A stretch of DNA of 64,000 nt, taken from contig WPIO01000146.1 of the NCBI GenBank assembly GCA_009760855.2, positions 558,001 to 622,000 on the forward strand. The letters run 5' to 3'. Below the pieces are notes generated by a model. The model worked only from the letters and a program-made list of their open reading frames with translations, was not told where the DNA came from and did no database searches. The stretch is from Cristatella mucedo (taxonomy: Eukaryota; Bryozoa; Phylactolaemata; Cristatellidae). The translations under genes were made by a program, and so were the position numbers. This document shows, in pieces, positions 52,311 to 63,810 of this stretch; position 1 is the first letter of the stretch; each line of letters starts with the position of its first letter.

Positions 52311-53589
52311 GCTGCTTGGTACTTTATAATCCTTGCGGTTCAGCATATCAAGCGTATTTACATTATTCCAGTACTTTTTCGCTATCCTTTGCGTTTGAAT
52401 TGCTGCGTATGTTTTCTTAAAATTGGGGAATTACGATGCAAACTCACAATTCGTGGGAAAGTCTAGTCTTATTGTACCGCTGTAAAGCATAACTAGAGCA
52501 TGGGATGCTGGGATGATGGGACAGCGTATCGCAGGTAGCACGTCTTTTCAATTTGAGCGTCCTAATCAAGCTGACATTTTTTAACTTCGTTTCACTACTC
52601 AGCGACTCAACTCCCCAGTAAAATCACTTTTAACTACTTGACGCCATTAAACTTCGTGCCTACTGAGAAAATGAAAGCAGAAAAAGCTCAGAGAACTTTA
52701 ATTTGAAAAATCTCGTCTTTACATAAAATATACAACTGGTAGATCTTTTTACTAGTGAAGTAGCACGCTCAATAGCTGGTGAATACGCGTATTTAGGGTT
52801 TCTTCTTTGTGTTTCAGCGACCTCACGATTTCCAAATTGAATCATTTCTAACCAACCTGCACTGACTACGTTTGATCTGGCAGCCTGTATTGACTAGCAA
52901 GTTCTTCATTCACGTTTGCATACGTAAATTCTTGATTCGTTGAATTAAATTTTTATAGACTGAGATTCGGTTTGAGTCGCAGTAATTTATAGACTAAGCT
53001 CTGTGGCTGTGTCTAAGAAGAACTTCAAATCATGTGGAGACCATGACGGTTTATATTCTCGCAAAAAGTATGGACCTCAATCTTAGCTAGTACCTGAACT
53101 AGATTAATGGAAAAAATTTAAGAAGAAGCCACAAACTTTGTGAATCCATATGGCTTAGCCGGATCCCAAAGATTTGTGGTGTGTGTTTATAGGCGCGCCG
53201 AAATTATGCATGTCGCTACTGCAACAACTTACAACCTGCAGTCTTATGATATGCCAGAGCTCGGCTGCTGCATGCCTCCGACGTGGCTCAGACTCAGGCC
53301 GGTATCGCTCCTCTGCTAACCCGCTGGTGAATAGCTGTTAGAATTATGACTGGCACGGCTTATGCAGAGGCTGGATGTGTCATCGGGACAGGCCAGTGCA
53401 CAGCTGTAGTCCCACTCTGATGTGACTTGGACACACGCCTGCATTGTTCCTCCCATTAACACCCTGGTTAACAGATGTTAGGTTAATCATCGGTTCAAGC
53501 CTGCGCTCAGCCGTGGTTGATTGAAAGGACTTGAGAGTGAGAGAGGGGCCACGGGAGTCGTGCTTATCTCTTCTACCTGCATCGTGACG
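52311..53589. other. Unassigned, possible old tandem repeat at its end
   Basis: No gene recognised. 53285-53400 and 53400-53520 show a vague two-unit pattern (GCTCCTCTGCTAACCCGCTG and GTTCCTCCCATTAACACCCT, then GCTGTTAGAATTATGACTGG and AGATGTTAGGTTAATCATCG). Confidence 0.3.
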
Positions 53590-54425
53590 CTATTGTGCGA
53601 CCTTCACCACGTGCTCGTAATCTAGGTGTCGTGTTCGACAGCTGCCTCAATTTCAAAAGCTTCATTCAGAAGACTGCCTCTACAGCTAGCCATCTTATCC
53701 GATCCCTATCCAACATTAGAAGCTGTCTCCCACAGTGGCTTGTAAAAAATTTAACTAGCTCTTTAGTTCTGTCTCGGCTTGATTATTGTAATTCCCTTTT
53801 GGCTGGGCTGCCAAAGAAAGCGATTATGCCACTACAGCAGACTATGAATATGGCTGCATGGCTGGTCTTCAACTCCCAGTGGTTTGAGCACGTGTCACCT
53901 CTGCTGAAAGTGCTAGGATGGTTGCCGGTTGAGCAAAGGATACAGAGCAAAGTTTTTACGCTGACCCACAAGGCCCGCCAGGGCTTGGCTCCTTCATACC
54001 TAGCTGAACTGCTGTATCAGTTTCAGCCTGTTCGCGCCCTCAGGTCCTTTGTGGACTATATTAGCTGTCCCATTCCTCCGCTTAAAGACAGTTGGCGACC
54101 GGAGCTTTAGCTCTGCATGTCCTAGACTGTGGAACTCGCTTCCACAATTCTTATGCAACAACAGCTACTCTCCAACTACCGACTAAGGCACATCTTTTTC
54201 AGCGGTTCTGAACTGCTACTTATATGCTACTCACTACCTCAACTGCTCTCCTGACTCTGCTATGCTTCCCACTTTCTCTTTGTTGCATGAGACGAAGTCT
54301 GTCGGCTACCGAATGCGTACCGAAAGCCGCTTAGGCTGTGGGTGCACTATAAAAAACTCTCCTGCGTAACACCCGCATGGACTTTATGACTTTGTGGAGT
54401 TACTGACGGAGATACATAGAATAAA
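53590..54425 (+). mobile_element. LINE B copy, RT thumb to tail
   Basis: 5' truncated at GCTATTGTGCGACCTTCACC, through the thumb and C-terminus, 3' UTR and GGAGATACATAG. It is close to copy 2 in sequence, hence fairly young. The ATTAC-type tail is missing. Confidence 0.9.
53595..54110 (+). pseudogene. LINE B RT thumb fragment, open for 171 codons
   Basis: RPSPRARNLGVVFDSCLNFK at the start, SNIRSCLPQWLVKNLTSSLV, SRLDYCNSLLAGLPKKAIMP and EQRIQSKVFTLTHKARQGLA. A frameshift near LKDSWRPEL removes the C-terminus, which continues in another frame (LWNSLPQFL region at 54127). Confidence 0.85.
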
Positions 54426-55504
54426 CAATTGGTATAGGTCATCGGCTGGGCGATTCTGTGCTGTGGGAAACGGCAACCAACCGATATATCCTTTGGAGCA
54501 ATCGCAAATAGCCATAAAAGGCTGTTTATGTTGAAATGGCAAGTTAATAGTACTATTACAAGCTTTTGTTTGGTTTCAGTACTACAGTGCAATGTTGGTG
54601 GGGACGTTCATAGTCCATAGTCAGATGGGCAAGTTCGTCAGCAGCATCAGAAGGATTCGTATTAGAAAATTTTCAAAGTGAGTCAATACAGATAAATGTA
54701 TGGGCAGTAATGAGCAGGATGAATTATTTTGCTTACAATTTCAGCATGGAAGTTATCGAGGGTTCGCTTTCCCTAGAAACTTGTTCATATCAAGAGGGAC
54801 GCATATTAATGACGAATAGTGAGCCGAATGAGATCACGTGGATAGAAAGTAATAAGAGCACATAGCAGATAATCACCGAGCAATCATGATCTGATCAAAG
54901 TTGAGATTCTTGAACCTTGTGTCATTTATAAAAAAAAGTCATAAATGAGCCGACAGAGAGTGCACCTTGAAGTTAATAGATATAGTTTTGAGTGCGGAAA
55001 TGACTTTTGCTATAATAAGGTATTACGAAGCAGCGTCTTCTGGAAAAGAATGGTAACTAAGACGTACATATGTAAAAACATGAGGTTGTGGTTCTAGGCG
55101 GCTGATAGATGGCAACCACCGTTGAAAGGTGCCGGTGCGAAAGCCTCAGGGCTAGAGAATCGGATTATTTCGTCTCGGTATTTGGAAAAGGCTTGAAATA
55201 ATGCAATAGAGAACATGAACTGTCAATGGGCTAGCCGAACCGCTAACATTGGCTAATGAAAAAAGTAAACTATCGATGCAGCATCGGTTATTGGTGGGTT
55301 ATACAGTATGTCAATTTTCAGCCAGGTCATGGCGTTACGCCGAAGGCTCGGCGGGGTAGGCTTGACCTGCCGCTGACCAAGCGGCGTAACCTAGCGCCTA
55401 AGGTTGTTCGGTGTGCGCCTACGCTCAATAAGCTGGCCGCCACGATACGAGCGTTTATGGCGCTGACCTGCTTACCGTTAACCAGTCAAGCAGTGCGTCA
55501 ACTT
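54426..55504. other. Unassigned stretch, GC-rich towards its end
   Basis: No gene recognised. At 55330-55395 GGCGTTACGCCG and CGGCGTAAC, about 55 bp apart, can pair as a stem. This may be the outer part of the GC-rich repeat that follows. Confidence 0.35.
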
Positions 55505-55962
55505 TAAGCTTCTCTTGTGAGCGTGGCCACGTCGCAACGTTGCTGCGCCACAGCCGGTCTCACGCCGGTCCGCCCGGCCAGCGGGCGGGCTGCGTACCAG
55601 CCCCTTAGGCACCGCATTCGGGCGGTATCAGCTATGCGGTTTCTAACAGCGGCTGGTCCGCACGGGCCTTATGACCCACTAGCCCTGTAGACCACCTATT
55701 TTCCGCGAGCGTCCACTGGCCTGTGTGGACGCTGACCCCTACTTCCCTTTCACTCTCTCTCCCTTTCTCTTCTCCTTCATCTCTCTTCCTCCTCTCTCCG
55801 AACTCCCGAGCTGCTTACTACGACAGATACGAAGCCATTACGCACTATCGCCTGCTTGTGTTGCCTGCGCAGGATACAAAACAGCACAGTCGTGTTCACC
55901 CCCAGCTTGTGCGAGCTTTCCTCTTTGTCACGTCGCCATCGTCAGCTCGAGCCCTTAAACTG
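55505..55962 (+). repeat. GC-rich dispersed repeat, copy 2
   Basis: Aligns with 27511-28200 in the same orientation (GCGTGGCCACG, CGCCCGGCCAGCGGGCGG, GACCCACTAGCCCTGTAG, GAGCTGCTTACTACGACAGA, CACGTCGCCATCGTCAGCTC). The CT tract at 55747-55796 is short and impure. Sequence joins LINE A coding sequence at about 55963 without a gap. Confidence 0.7.
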
Positions 55963-56450
55963 TCACTCACTTCTAGGGCTCTTCCTTCTTTGGCTCCAGC
56001 ATTCCTATCAGATCTACACCCCGACCATGCTAAGCATTGTCCGCACAATCAAACTGTTTGCCTACACCTGGTACGAACCTAACATTCTTTGGAGAGCGTA
56101 CCTTTAGTTGCTATGATCCCGTAGCCTGGAACTCACTTTCGACAGGCGTCGCGCTATCCCTCGACTTTATGACACTCAAGAAAAGCTAACAACGCATCTA
56201 TTTATCGCAGCCTATAGGGGTTCACGTGCTTCATCTTTTACGTTTCAAGTCTTGGCAATTCATATGCATGCTGCAACTAACCTTATTTGCATGCTGATAC
56301 AGTGCATATCACATCTAGCCATGTTATGCTGCTGTCATTGAGCATGCCACCATTAACCATTCAATCGTGCTTCATTTGCAGCATTTTTAAAGTGCCTAGA
56401 GAGAGATAGAGTTATCTTCAGGGCCTATACAAATATAATCTAATCATTAT
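55963..56450 (+). mobile_element. LINE A 3' part
   Basis: CTGTCACTCACTTCTAGGGC, CTTTGGCTCCAGCATTCCTA, the C-terminus (YDPVAWNSLSTGVALSL-like), 3' UTR and AAAGTGCCTAGAGAGAGATA. It ends CTAATCATTATTAA. Confidence 0.82.
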
Positions 56451-57177
56451 TAATCTAGCTAGCGGCACCGTGCTGGTAACTACTGGTGTAGTCCAACGAG
56501 TGGTTATATCTATTCGCATCCTTTTTAAGCTCAATTAAATAGTTAGTTTTAATTTGGGCTTGGAATGTTAAGTACCAGTTACCAGCGCTTGACACATAGT
56601 TTGTGCTAATTCAAGGCTATTTTGTATTGTCGGTGAATTGTATGTAGTGGCAAACTTTCCTTCTCGCAGCATAGGTCGAGCGTTAGGGTCTTGCATCAGG
56701 CTCCTTACATTGAAGGATATGAGAAAACAGCAGCAAGGTATCACTTGCTCGTATCTAAAAGAAACAGTGAAGAAGCCGACTTAGAGTCGTTTCATCGTGG
56801 AGATACTCACGGTGGTTTGAGAACTACCATTTCGAGTGGATAGTTCTCTCAGACTGCATTTACACTACAACTGAGACGCATCACTTCAGCCGCCTGAAGT
56901 CTGGTACTTTTAGCGAAACCAAGCCATTCCAACATTCAATGGCTGATCGCTCTCGCAAAACAGATGTCAGCAGATTTAGCGAAGGAAGAAATCCGCCAAA
57001 CTATTAGGATGATTGAGTTTATATCTTCAACATGATGTTCTGCCATAGTAATCTGGGGAACTCAAGTTACATCTCCAAATATACTGATAAGTCAAATCGC
57101 CAGAGTACAGGCACAGATTGTCAGCTATTGATCTAAGGTTACGAGCTGTTTCGCATTGCAGTAGCTCCGGCGGCGGC
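56451..57177. other. Unassigned, one weak exon candidate
   Basis: Besides the candidate at 56670-56843 nothing is recognised. On the minus strand 57027-57177 continues open from LTR1 and may be LTR-element internal sequence, as at 2773-2917. Confidence 0.35.
56670..56843 (+). CDS. Weak candidate terminal exon
   Basis: A 3' splice-like CTTTCCTTCTCGCAG ends at 56669. An open frame then runs to TAG at 56841-56843: VRVLHQAPYIEGYEKTAARY, HLLVSKRNSEEADLESFHRG and DTHGGLRTTISSG. The composition is ordinary for protein, but no domain is recognised. There is no clear polyadenylation signal, and a frame of this length can arise by chance. Confidence 0.2.
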   Translation, partial: HRSSVRVLHQAPYIEGYEKTAARYHLLVSKRNSEEADLESFHRGDTHGGLRTTISSG

Positions 57178-57401
57178 AGGTCTTGTGGAGATTCTCGGAG
57201 ACACAGCTGGCGAACGTTCACGGTATACGAAACTCTTCTTTATTACAATCAACGCGTACATAAATGAAAGCTCCATCAATCGCAGCAGATGACACGAAAT
57301 ATAACTTGCGTTAGTATCATGACACTTCGCTGAGTCAATTGCTTAACTATTTTCCACAGGTGAGGCATGTGCATTTGTGTTAGGGTGCTTCGCTAATTGC
57401 A
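57178..57401 (-). mobile_element. LTR1 copy
   Basis: On the minus strand from TGCAATTAGCGAAGCACCC to CTCCACAAGACC. It has GATTGTAATAAAGAAGAGTT (AATAAA at the same place as the other copies), GTATACCGTGAACGTTC and GTGTCTCCGAGAATCTCCAC. It is the most diverged of the three. Confidence 0.6.
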
Positions 57402-58371
57402 GCAGCAGAAGCCGCAGGCAGCCGCAATCAACTGCTGCATGCAAAGTGTTCGCTAGAGAGAAAAAAGAGGACAGTCCAAAGGAAGAATCTGAAGCTCAAA
57501 TTAGACCTAATAATAACAACACGTGACTTGATATTCTGCACACAGTCCTAACAACGATGTCGCATTAGATAAAGTATAAGCTGACAAGTTATTTCCTGCC
57601 GATTCACAAACAAACTTACAGTGACTCACGCTCAATGCTAGCATTCACTGACCAGTAGAACCTTGCTCAAAGAGAGCGAGTGCGGTTAAGCACATGCCTC
57701 ATATAGAAGTCAGGTCATGTCAGACAATAATCAATTTCGGACACAACTATACATCAGGTTGCTTATAAGTCTTGACTTACACGGCTAGTTCACTGGTGGC
57801 TCTCAGTTGACATTCTGTGGCATATCTCATTGCTCGTAGTTGTCGGATTTTTCTACGGCCTCCTAATCTGAAATCACAATCACGTAATTAAATTCTTGAT
57901 GACTAAACAACAGCAAGAAAAATGGAATTTTTTATGAAATGGGGTCATAAAGGGGCAGCTCATGCATGGTGTGGAATAGAACTAAGCAAAATGACATCCA
58001 TATACTGCTTTTGCCATCACTAAATAAGTGCTTCACGTAACATGCAATAGGTCTACTTCTCCGGTAGCATGTTTACCAAGGTCAGATCTACTCAAGGTCA
58101 TCGCCGGCAGACGGTGCCCTGTGACGCTGCACAAATGCCTCCAAGATTTGCTTCCGGTGGAAGCAGCTGAGTGTAGCATCTAGTGTGCAGTGTAGCTTCA
58201 CACCATGACTATACTTGCAGCTGACTTCGATGCAGCACCTTGGTTACGATTGATCCGATGCCGTCTAATGGCTGTGAAGAAGTCTGCTGCCATGTCACAG
58301 CTACAGTTGATTACATACCCTGCTGATAATCTAGGGAGCAGCTACATTGCTCAGCTTAATATAAATACTAA
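57402..58371. other. Unassigned stretch
   Basis: No recognised repeat. A frame at 58205-58380 (MTILAADFDAAPWLRLIRC) runs into LINE A sequence and has no splice or family support. Confidence 0.35.
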
Positions 58372-58850
58372 TAATGCACTTGATAAAGCACCCTCAGGGA
58401 AACGTATTTTTGTCTATGCTCTTCGCATTTGCTGCAAAGGGAAACGCGATTGAATTGTGAGTGATATCATCTTTGATAAACAAGCAACATGAATAACATG
58501 GTTAGGGGTGACATGCACAGGGTCAGCATGCAAATGTGGTTAGTGGCAGCATGCACAGTGTCAGCACGCATAAGCAGGTGAAGGACGAATCGCAGGGACC
58601 CACTAAATGCTGTTCTAAATAGGTATGTTTTTGAGTTCTTTTGGAGTGGTATCAAGTCAGCATGCAAGTGTGGTTAGTGGCAGCATGCACAGTGTCGGTA
58701 GGCATAAAAAATGAAGGACGAATCACAGGGACCCACTATATGCTGTCCCAAATAGGTGTGTTTTTAAGTTCTTTTGAAATGTGGTCAAGCCAGAGGACGT
58801 CGGGGCACAAGTCGAGAGTGAGTACTGTACTTCACTTGCAGACCAACTAA
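58372..58850 (-). mobile_element. LINE A 3' end with internal duplication
   Basis: ATAATGCACTTGATAAAGCA, then the 3' UTR twice. The segment with CAGCATGCAAATGTGGTTAG to AATAGGTATGTTTTTGAGTT (about 58525-58640) recurs as CAGCATGCAAGTGTGGTTAG to AATAGGTGTGTTTTTAAGTT (58657-58772). The two units are close in sequence. Confidence 0.88.
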
Positions 58851-59078
58851 TGCCCAGCCATAACCGAGAATCTAGAAAAAGAAGCTCTATTAAAGTCCTT
58901 CAAATTGGCCAATGCTACAACAATAATTAAAAAGCACTGATTGAGTACTTGCAAACTATCACTCAGTGTTCCTTCTTTTTTCGCCAAAGATTCTTGAAAA
59001 AATCATTGCTAAACAGTTGATAGCACACATTGAAAAAATTGAAATCTTAGAATGAGTTATACCGGGGTTCAAACGGCC

Positions 59079-59165
59079 GCTTTCATTTGGTCGTGCTTCC
59101 TGTGCAGCCAATGCAAAGCGCCTATAAAGAGATTGAATTATTTGAGAGCATTACATGAAAAACAA
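59079..59165 (+). mobile_element. LINE A 3' end of about 87 bp nested in LINE B
   Basis: GCCAATGCAAAGCGCCTATA, AAGAGATTGAATTATTTGAG and TGTTACCCTTATTAAT. LINE B GFKRPLSF stands before it and the segment corresponding to HYSKTALLRVTNNIL after it, so it interrupted the QHSTETALLRV motif. Confidence 0.82.
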
Positions 59166-59380
59166 CATTGTTACCCTTATTAATAAAGCACTACAGTAAA
59201 ACTGCTCTTCTTCGAGTAACCAATAATATCCTATGTACCGACAACGACCGGAATAGGACTACCCTAGCCCTGCTAGATCTATCAGCTGCCTTCGACACCA
59301 TCAATGATGTTCTACTTGAACGATTATGAACAACGAGTGGTCTTGCGGGTGAGGCACTGGCCTGGTTTAAACCGCACTTG

Positions 59381-60052
59381 TGTAGCCGAGATAACGGGTA
59401 GAGGATATGCCTCGCCATGCTCAGGCCACTTCGCGGCTCTCCAATTCGTTGAGCAAATGGCAAGATGAGTGGCCATTAGATCGAATCTCTTTGTGCGCCA
59501 ACAGCAACGGCAGGGATACTAATCAGAGCTACCATGGAAACACGGTACACGAGGCTACAGGTAGGGGCACACTAGAAGTACGAGGCCAGTCCTCTCGCCG
59601 TGGGAGGACCATCTCGGACCTGAGCAATGTTTAGTAGGAGCAACAATCTATGGGATTCTCCATCTTGGCCGCTAGGCAGGGCACTCCCGGCAATGATGTC
59701 GCGAGGGTAAAAAACGTCCGGGTACAAAACATATTAGAGACGCAAGCACTAACAGAAGGAGACTAGACAATAGGAAGTAGACAACTGGAGGCCCTAGATA
59801 CAGATACCACCACCACCCATGTGCATTGCTGGGCAAGCCATAGAGCGCCCGACACTACAAATTATTCACCAAGCATAAGATTTTCAAAACCCCGGCGATG
59901 CTGCTGAATGGCATATCCGGCATATCAATCCGTTATCATATATATCTATTCCTACATATCAGGCACCAGCCTAGCTGGTGACCTTTCGCACACTACATCC
60001 GTCCTGTCCCAGCCAACTGAACCTATCCAGGATTTTCTTGTCGTACACTACA
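59381..60052 (-). mobile_element. LTR2, solo LTR in LINE B
   Basis: 672 bp bounded by LINE B on both sides (ACCGCACTTG before, GTGATCGTGTTCAATTCGTG after). On the minus strand it reads TGTAGTGTACGACAAG to CTCGGCTACA. It aligns with 35538-36290. Flanks ACTTG and GTGAT do not give a clean target duplication. It is GC-rich without coding potential I trust. Confidence 0.68.
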
Positions 60053-60995
60053 GTGATCGTGTTCAATTCGTGTTATAGGGGGTCAGGTTTCTTCCACTCG
60101 AATACTCATCCACGGAGAAGTTCCTCAGGGGTCGCTCCTTGATCTTTTGTTGTTCTGAATTTCTACTCAACCTCTGGGAAAAGTGATTCCGGACCATTGA
60201 ATAAGCTCACTTTTATGCTGCCGAAGTTTAGGTGTATTTTCCTTTAAACCACCGGAATCTTCTGCAGTTTTAAAACTGAACACGACTTGCTGACATTTGA
60301 TCCATAATGTCGGCAAATTTTCTAAAACTAAATTATGAAACAACACAACGATTACTCTCTGGACACTCCAAGCGTGCATCTGGACTTGAATGCTTTGATC
60401 TTCTAGTTGGTGATGCTGCTGTGCGACCATTAGCTTGTGCTCAAAATTGTAGTGCTGCCTTGGACTGCTGTCCCAATTTTGAAAGCTAAAATAAGACTGC
60501 TTCCACAACTAGCCATCACGTCCAATATCTATCTCAGATTAGGAAAAGTCTTTACAGTGGCTTGCAAAAGATTTCATTAGTTCTTTGATTCTATCTCGAA
60601 AAAATTATTGTAATTCCCTTTTGGCTGGGCTTTGGAAGAAAGCCACTGGGCCACAGTATCTGGCAATGAATGCAAGGCTAGTTTGCAAATCCCAAAAATT
60701 TGACCACGTGTATTCTTTGCTAAAACAGCTTTGATAGCGGCCAGTAAACTAATAGATGCATAGCAAAGTTGTTTTGCTGACCCGCAAGGCCTGCCACTGC
60801 TTGGCTCTTTTGTGCCTACCTGAACTTCCGTACCAGTTTCAAACTTCACGCGCTCTTGTGTGCTGCCAAATAATCAAAGTAGCTGTTCAGTTCCTTGCTC
60901 AAAGCCACTTAAGCTGTGAGTGCGCTATACAAAATTTTCCTGCGTGACACACACATAGTCTTACTGGTTTTTTGTAGTCACAGGCAGAGATATTT

Positions 60996-62089
60996 TACAT
61001 TACATTTTGCCTGGCTGGTGAGAAAAACATAGGAAACGTTTCCATATTCCAGCTCAGTACGATCCACTTCTGCAGTCGCGACTTCATGGACCGTGCCAGA
61101 ACGAGTCCAAAATCAGCCTCCCTTCTTTCTCCTCGAACCCAGAGTGAAATCATGAGTACACTTGCATCCACAGTCAGGGACAAGCTACACTGTGACATAC
61201 GGCAAAGCAAGTTCTACGGAATTCTGTTGGACTCAACTCCTGATATTGGACACATCAAACGGTTGTCTGAGGTCATTTGATATGTCAATGTTGACTTCGT
61301 CAAATAAAATTCATCATCTAAGAGTCTTTTCTGGGCTTTCTTAAATTTACCCAAAGAGGCTGCAAAGAGAGGGTCTCGTCTTGGACAAAGGCGATCCTGA
61401 TAAATGTCCTTGCAAGAGTGCAAGTGCCAGTGCTGCGACAAGGCAGCAGTCATGTATAGCAATTTGCCAGGTGTCCAAAGAAAGATTATATTCAGAAATG
61501 AGAAGGCAGTTTTGAAGCAGTAAAAAATACAGCCTGAATCTGGCAAGAGGAATTCCACAAGTCTAGATTCCGTCATTATCACCTAATTTGGAGCCACAGA
61601 GAGGACCTACCTATTGTTTTCAAGATAAAATCTGAGGTGGGAAGAACTAAAGGAAGTCTTAGCCATCAATGTCAAACGTGACTCTGCAACAAAGAGAAGT
61701 ACAAGAGTGGAAGCTGCGAAAGTTATCAATGATGGACTTAACAGCATTGTAATTATTTTGGCACAACTGTCTTGAGGACACAAGTATAACACGAGACAAA
61801 AAGAAAGGAAGCTGGTAGTCTTACGCAATGTATTCTGAAATTTAACTTTTTAGATCTGCTGCTATTTTGTTAATACATTTAAGAAAGACTGTCCTGAAGA
61901 CTGCATGATGGAAACAAAGCTTTAAAGACACATCTCGCCACCCCCACTCTCCCGACATCGGTTTATCATGAATTCAAGAAGATCAGTGTCAACAATACTT
62001 CTAAATGCCAAATGGAGGTGAATTGTGAGGAGTTGCTGTTGAACGAAAAATCAGCAGAACAAAACAGAAGCCCGGAGAACTATCTCAAA
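60996..62089 (+). pseudogene. DUF4371/hAT-type transposase remnant, 5' part
   Basis: Plus-strand pieces in three frames follow the order of DUF4371 (ZMYM1-like, hAT-related) proteins. QYDPLLQSRL is at about 61050. SPRTQSEIMSTLASTVRDKL, SKFYGILLDSTPDIGHIKR and LSEVI follow at 61127-61280, then YVNVDFVK and SLFWAFL to 61340. CQCCDKAAVMYSNLPGVQRK is at 61425-61490. WEELKEVLAINVKRDSATKR, VEAAKVINDGLNSI follows at 61637-61752. DSTPD, DKAAVM..GVQ and the TRWS-like segment are family landmarks. It is broken by frameshifts and deletions. Such proteins are transposases or domesticated derivatives; this one is dead. Confidence 0.68.
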
Positions 62090-63246
62090 ATAGGTCCGGT
62101 TCTTGTATGATTTATACTCTCCCTCTTGCCGATTTGATTACCGAGCACAATCTCGGCTTTCACTTCAATGCTATGACACTCGGCTGTACCTGTGCTTAGA
62201 TCCATCCCAGTCTTCGAGCACGTCGAATTCCCTCAAATCCCTTGCTGAATGTATTGACGAGATCCGCACATGAATGAAAACGAATTCTCTTAAATTTAGT
62301 GATGACTAACTTACTAGTTGCGTGCAAATCCAGTGTCATTCAGAAACTGGAAAGGCTAACGCTCAAAATTAGCTCTGCCAGCATATTTCCTGTTAAATCT
62401 GTACGGAATCTAGGTGTCATGTTCTAAAGTTACCTCTCATTCAATGACCACTTCAGCTCCACAATCAAGTCTGCCAACTTTCAGCTACATAACATTGGTA
62501 AAATTTGGGCTTGTTTAGATAAGGATACCCCATCTAAGTTGGTCCATGTATTCGTGACATAGTGTCTTAGCATCTGTAACTGACTGCTTACTGGCCTGCT
62601 GGCAGGTGAAATCCGCCACTTACTTACAGCTGGTGCATTACTTTGCAGTTACACTTGTATGTCGTGAGCGTCGAAGTTGCGACATCACACCACTTCTCAC
62701 TGACCTGCACTGACTACCAATTAAGCAAAGCATCGAATTTAAGGTTTTGTCGCTCACTTTTAGGTCCCTTCATTCTTTGGCTCCAGCCCATCTCTCAGAT
62801 CTACTCCCCACGATGTCAATCATCGTACTACCTATTTTTCGGAATCTAACCGTTTATCAATACCTGGTTAAAAAATCAAATTCTTTGGAGACAATGGATT
62901 TAGGTCGTATGCTATCTAACTCATTCCCGACTTGCTTCACGACATCTCCTGACTTGAACACATTTAAAAAGAACTTGAAAACAGACCTATTCAGGACAGC
63001 ATTTAGTGGGTCCCTGCGAATCGTCCTTCATGTGCTTATGCGTGCTGACACTGTGCATGCTGCCACTAACCAAATTTGCATGCTCACCCTGTGCATGTCA
63101 CCGCTAACCACGTTAATAATGATTCCTATGAAGCAGGATATTACTCACCGTTCAATCGTTTTTCCCTTTGCAGCAAATTTAAAGCTCCTAGAATGAGATT
63201 GAATTATCTGAGGGCGCTTTATCGAGCGAATTTTGCTTATTATTAA
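62090..63246 (+). mobile_element. LINE A copy nested in the transposase remnant
   Basis: Starts at the GPVLF palm region (TAGGTCCGGTTCTTGTATGA), with palm (a small deletion removes part of YADD), thumb, C-terminus and 3' UTR, ending GGGCGCTTTATCGAGCGAAT and a TTATTATTAAG remnant. A frame of 149 codons at 62747-63196 covers SLTFRSLHSLAPAHLSDLLP to the 3' UTR. Confidence 0.88.
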
Positions 63247-63810
63247 GATGATGGTCTCTCTACAGAGGGGGAGATTTCAAGAGAAATGAAGGATAGCAAA
63301 GACCATATCCAACAAAAATTTACAGCTAGGTTTTCCCAGGGCACAGGTACTTAGGTCAAATTTGTTTTTTTGTTGAAGGTTGAGCAGCTTTTGAAGACAA
63401 TATACTGGACCAAACTCCGCTGCAATTTGTAGATATTGTAGGCTTCGAATATTCAGGCGTTGGTGGAACAAAACTGTACAACGAAAAACTTTACTATAAT
63501 ATGCTTTTTGCCAGACGTCACGACTCGGCACTAAAGACATCACCGGTAGCAATTTTTTGTTATCAGTTGTGGACAAGATGTGCTTTCTAATTTGAAAGCT
63601 GCCTTGGAAGTTCTTTTCAACGTAAGTTTTTCTAGTAAGGTAAAGGCGACGTTGTGTTTTCCCAATGCATTTCTATAGCAAGATCGCTTCAATGATTCAG
63701 CCTTGCTGAGCATAGAGAAAAATTACTGGATAATATTGACTCTCAAAGTATGAGAGACCAGTTTGACATGTTTAAGGCCAGAAACATTAAGAGATTCACC
63801 TGAATTACTT
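63247..63810 (+). pseudogene. DUF4371/hAT-type transposase remnant, 3' part
   Basis: RFNDSALLSIEKN at 63685-63723 and, one frame away, DNIDSQSMRDQFDMFKARNI to KRFT, stop at about 63802. They resemble the C-terminal dimerisation end of these proteins (L.LLSIE, then a D...F....R...F pattern). It lies in the expected order after the 5' part once LINE A is removed. The part between 63247 and 63680 is not readable in one frame. On the minus strand a 99-codon frame (63277-63576) has no match I recognise. Confidence 0.4.

Larger units (their letters stand above)
58855..60995 (+). mobile_element. LINE B host copy with LINE A end and LTR2 inserted
   Basis: Plus-strand LINE B in order: fingers 58855-59078 (AKILEKIIAKQLIAHIEKI), motif A region 59166-59380 (LALLDLSAAFDTINDVLLER), palm 60053-60500, thumb 60500-60760, C-terminus and 3' UTR to a TTTTACATTACATTTT tail at 60995. 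Heavily decayed; the GVPQGS and YADD region around 60110-60240 is no longer readable in one frame. Confidence 0.8.

Noticed and set aside
61214-61582. 122-codon minus-strand frame
   Set aside because: It is the opposite strand of the DUF4371-like remnant, which has family landmarks on the plus strand.
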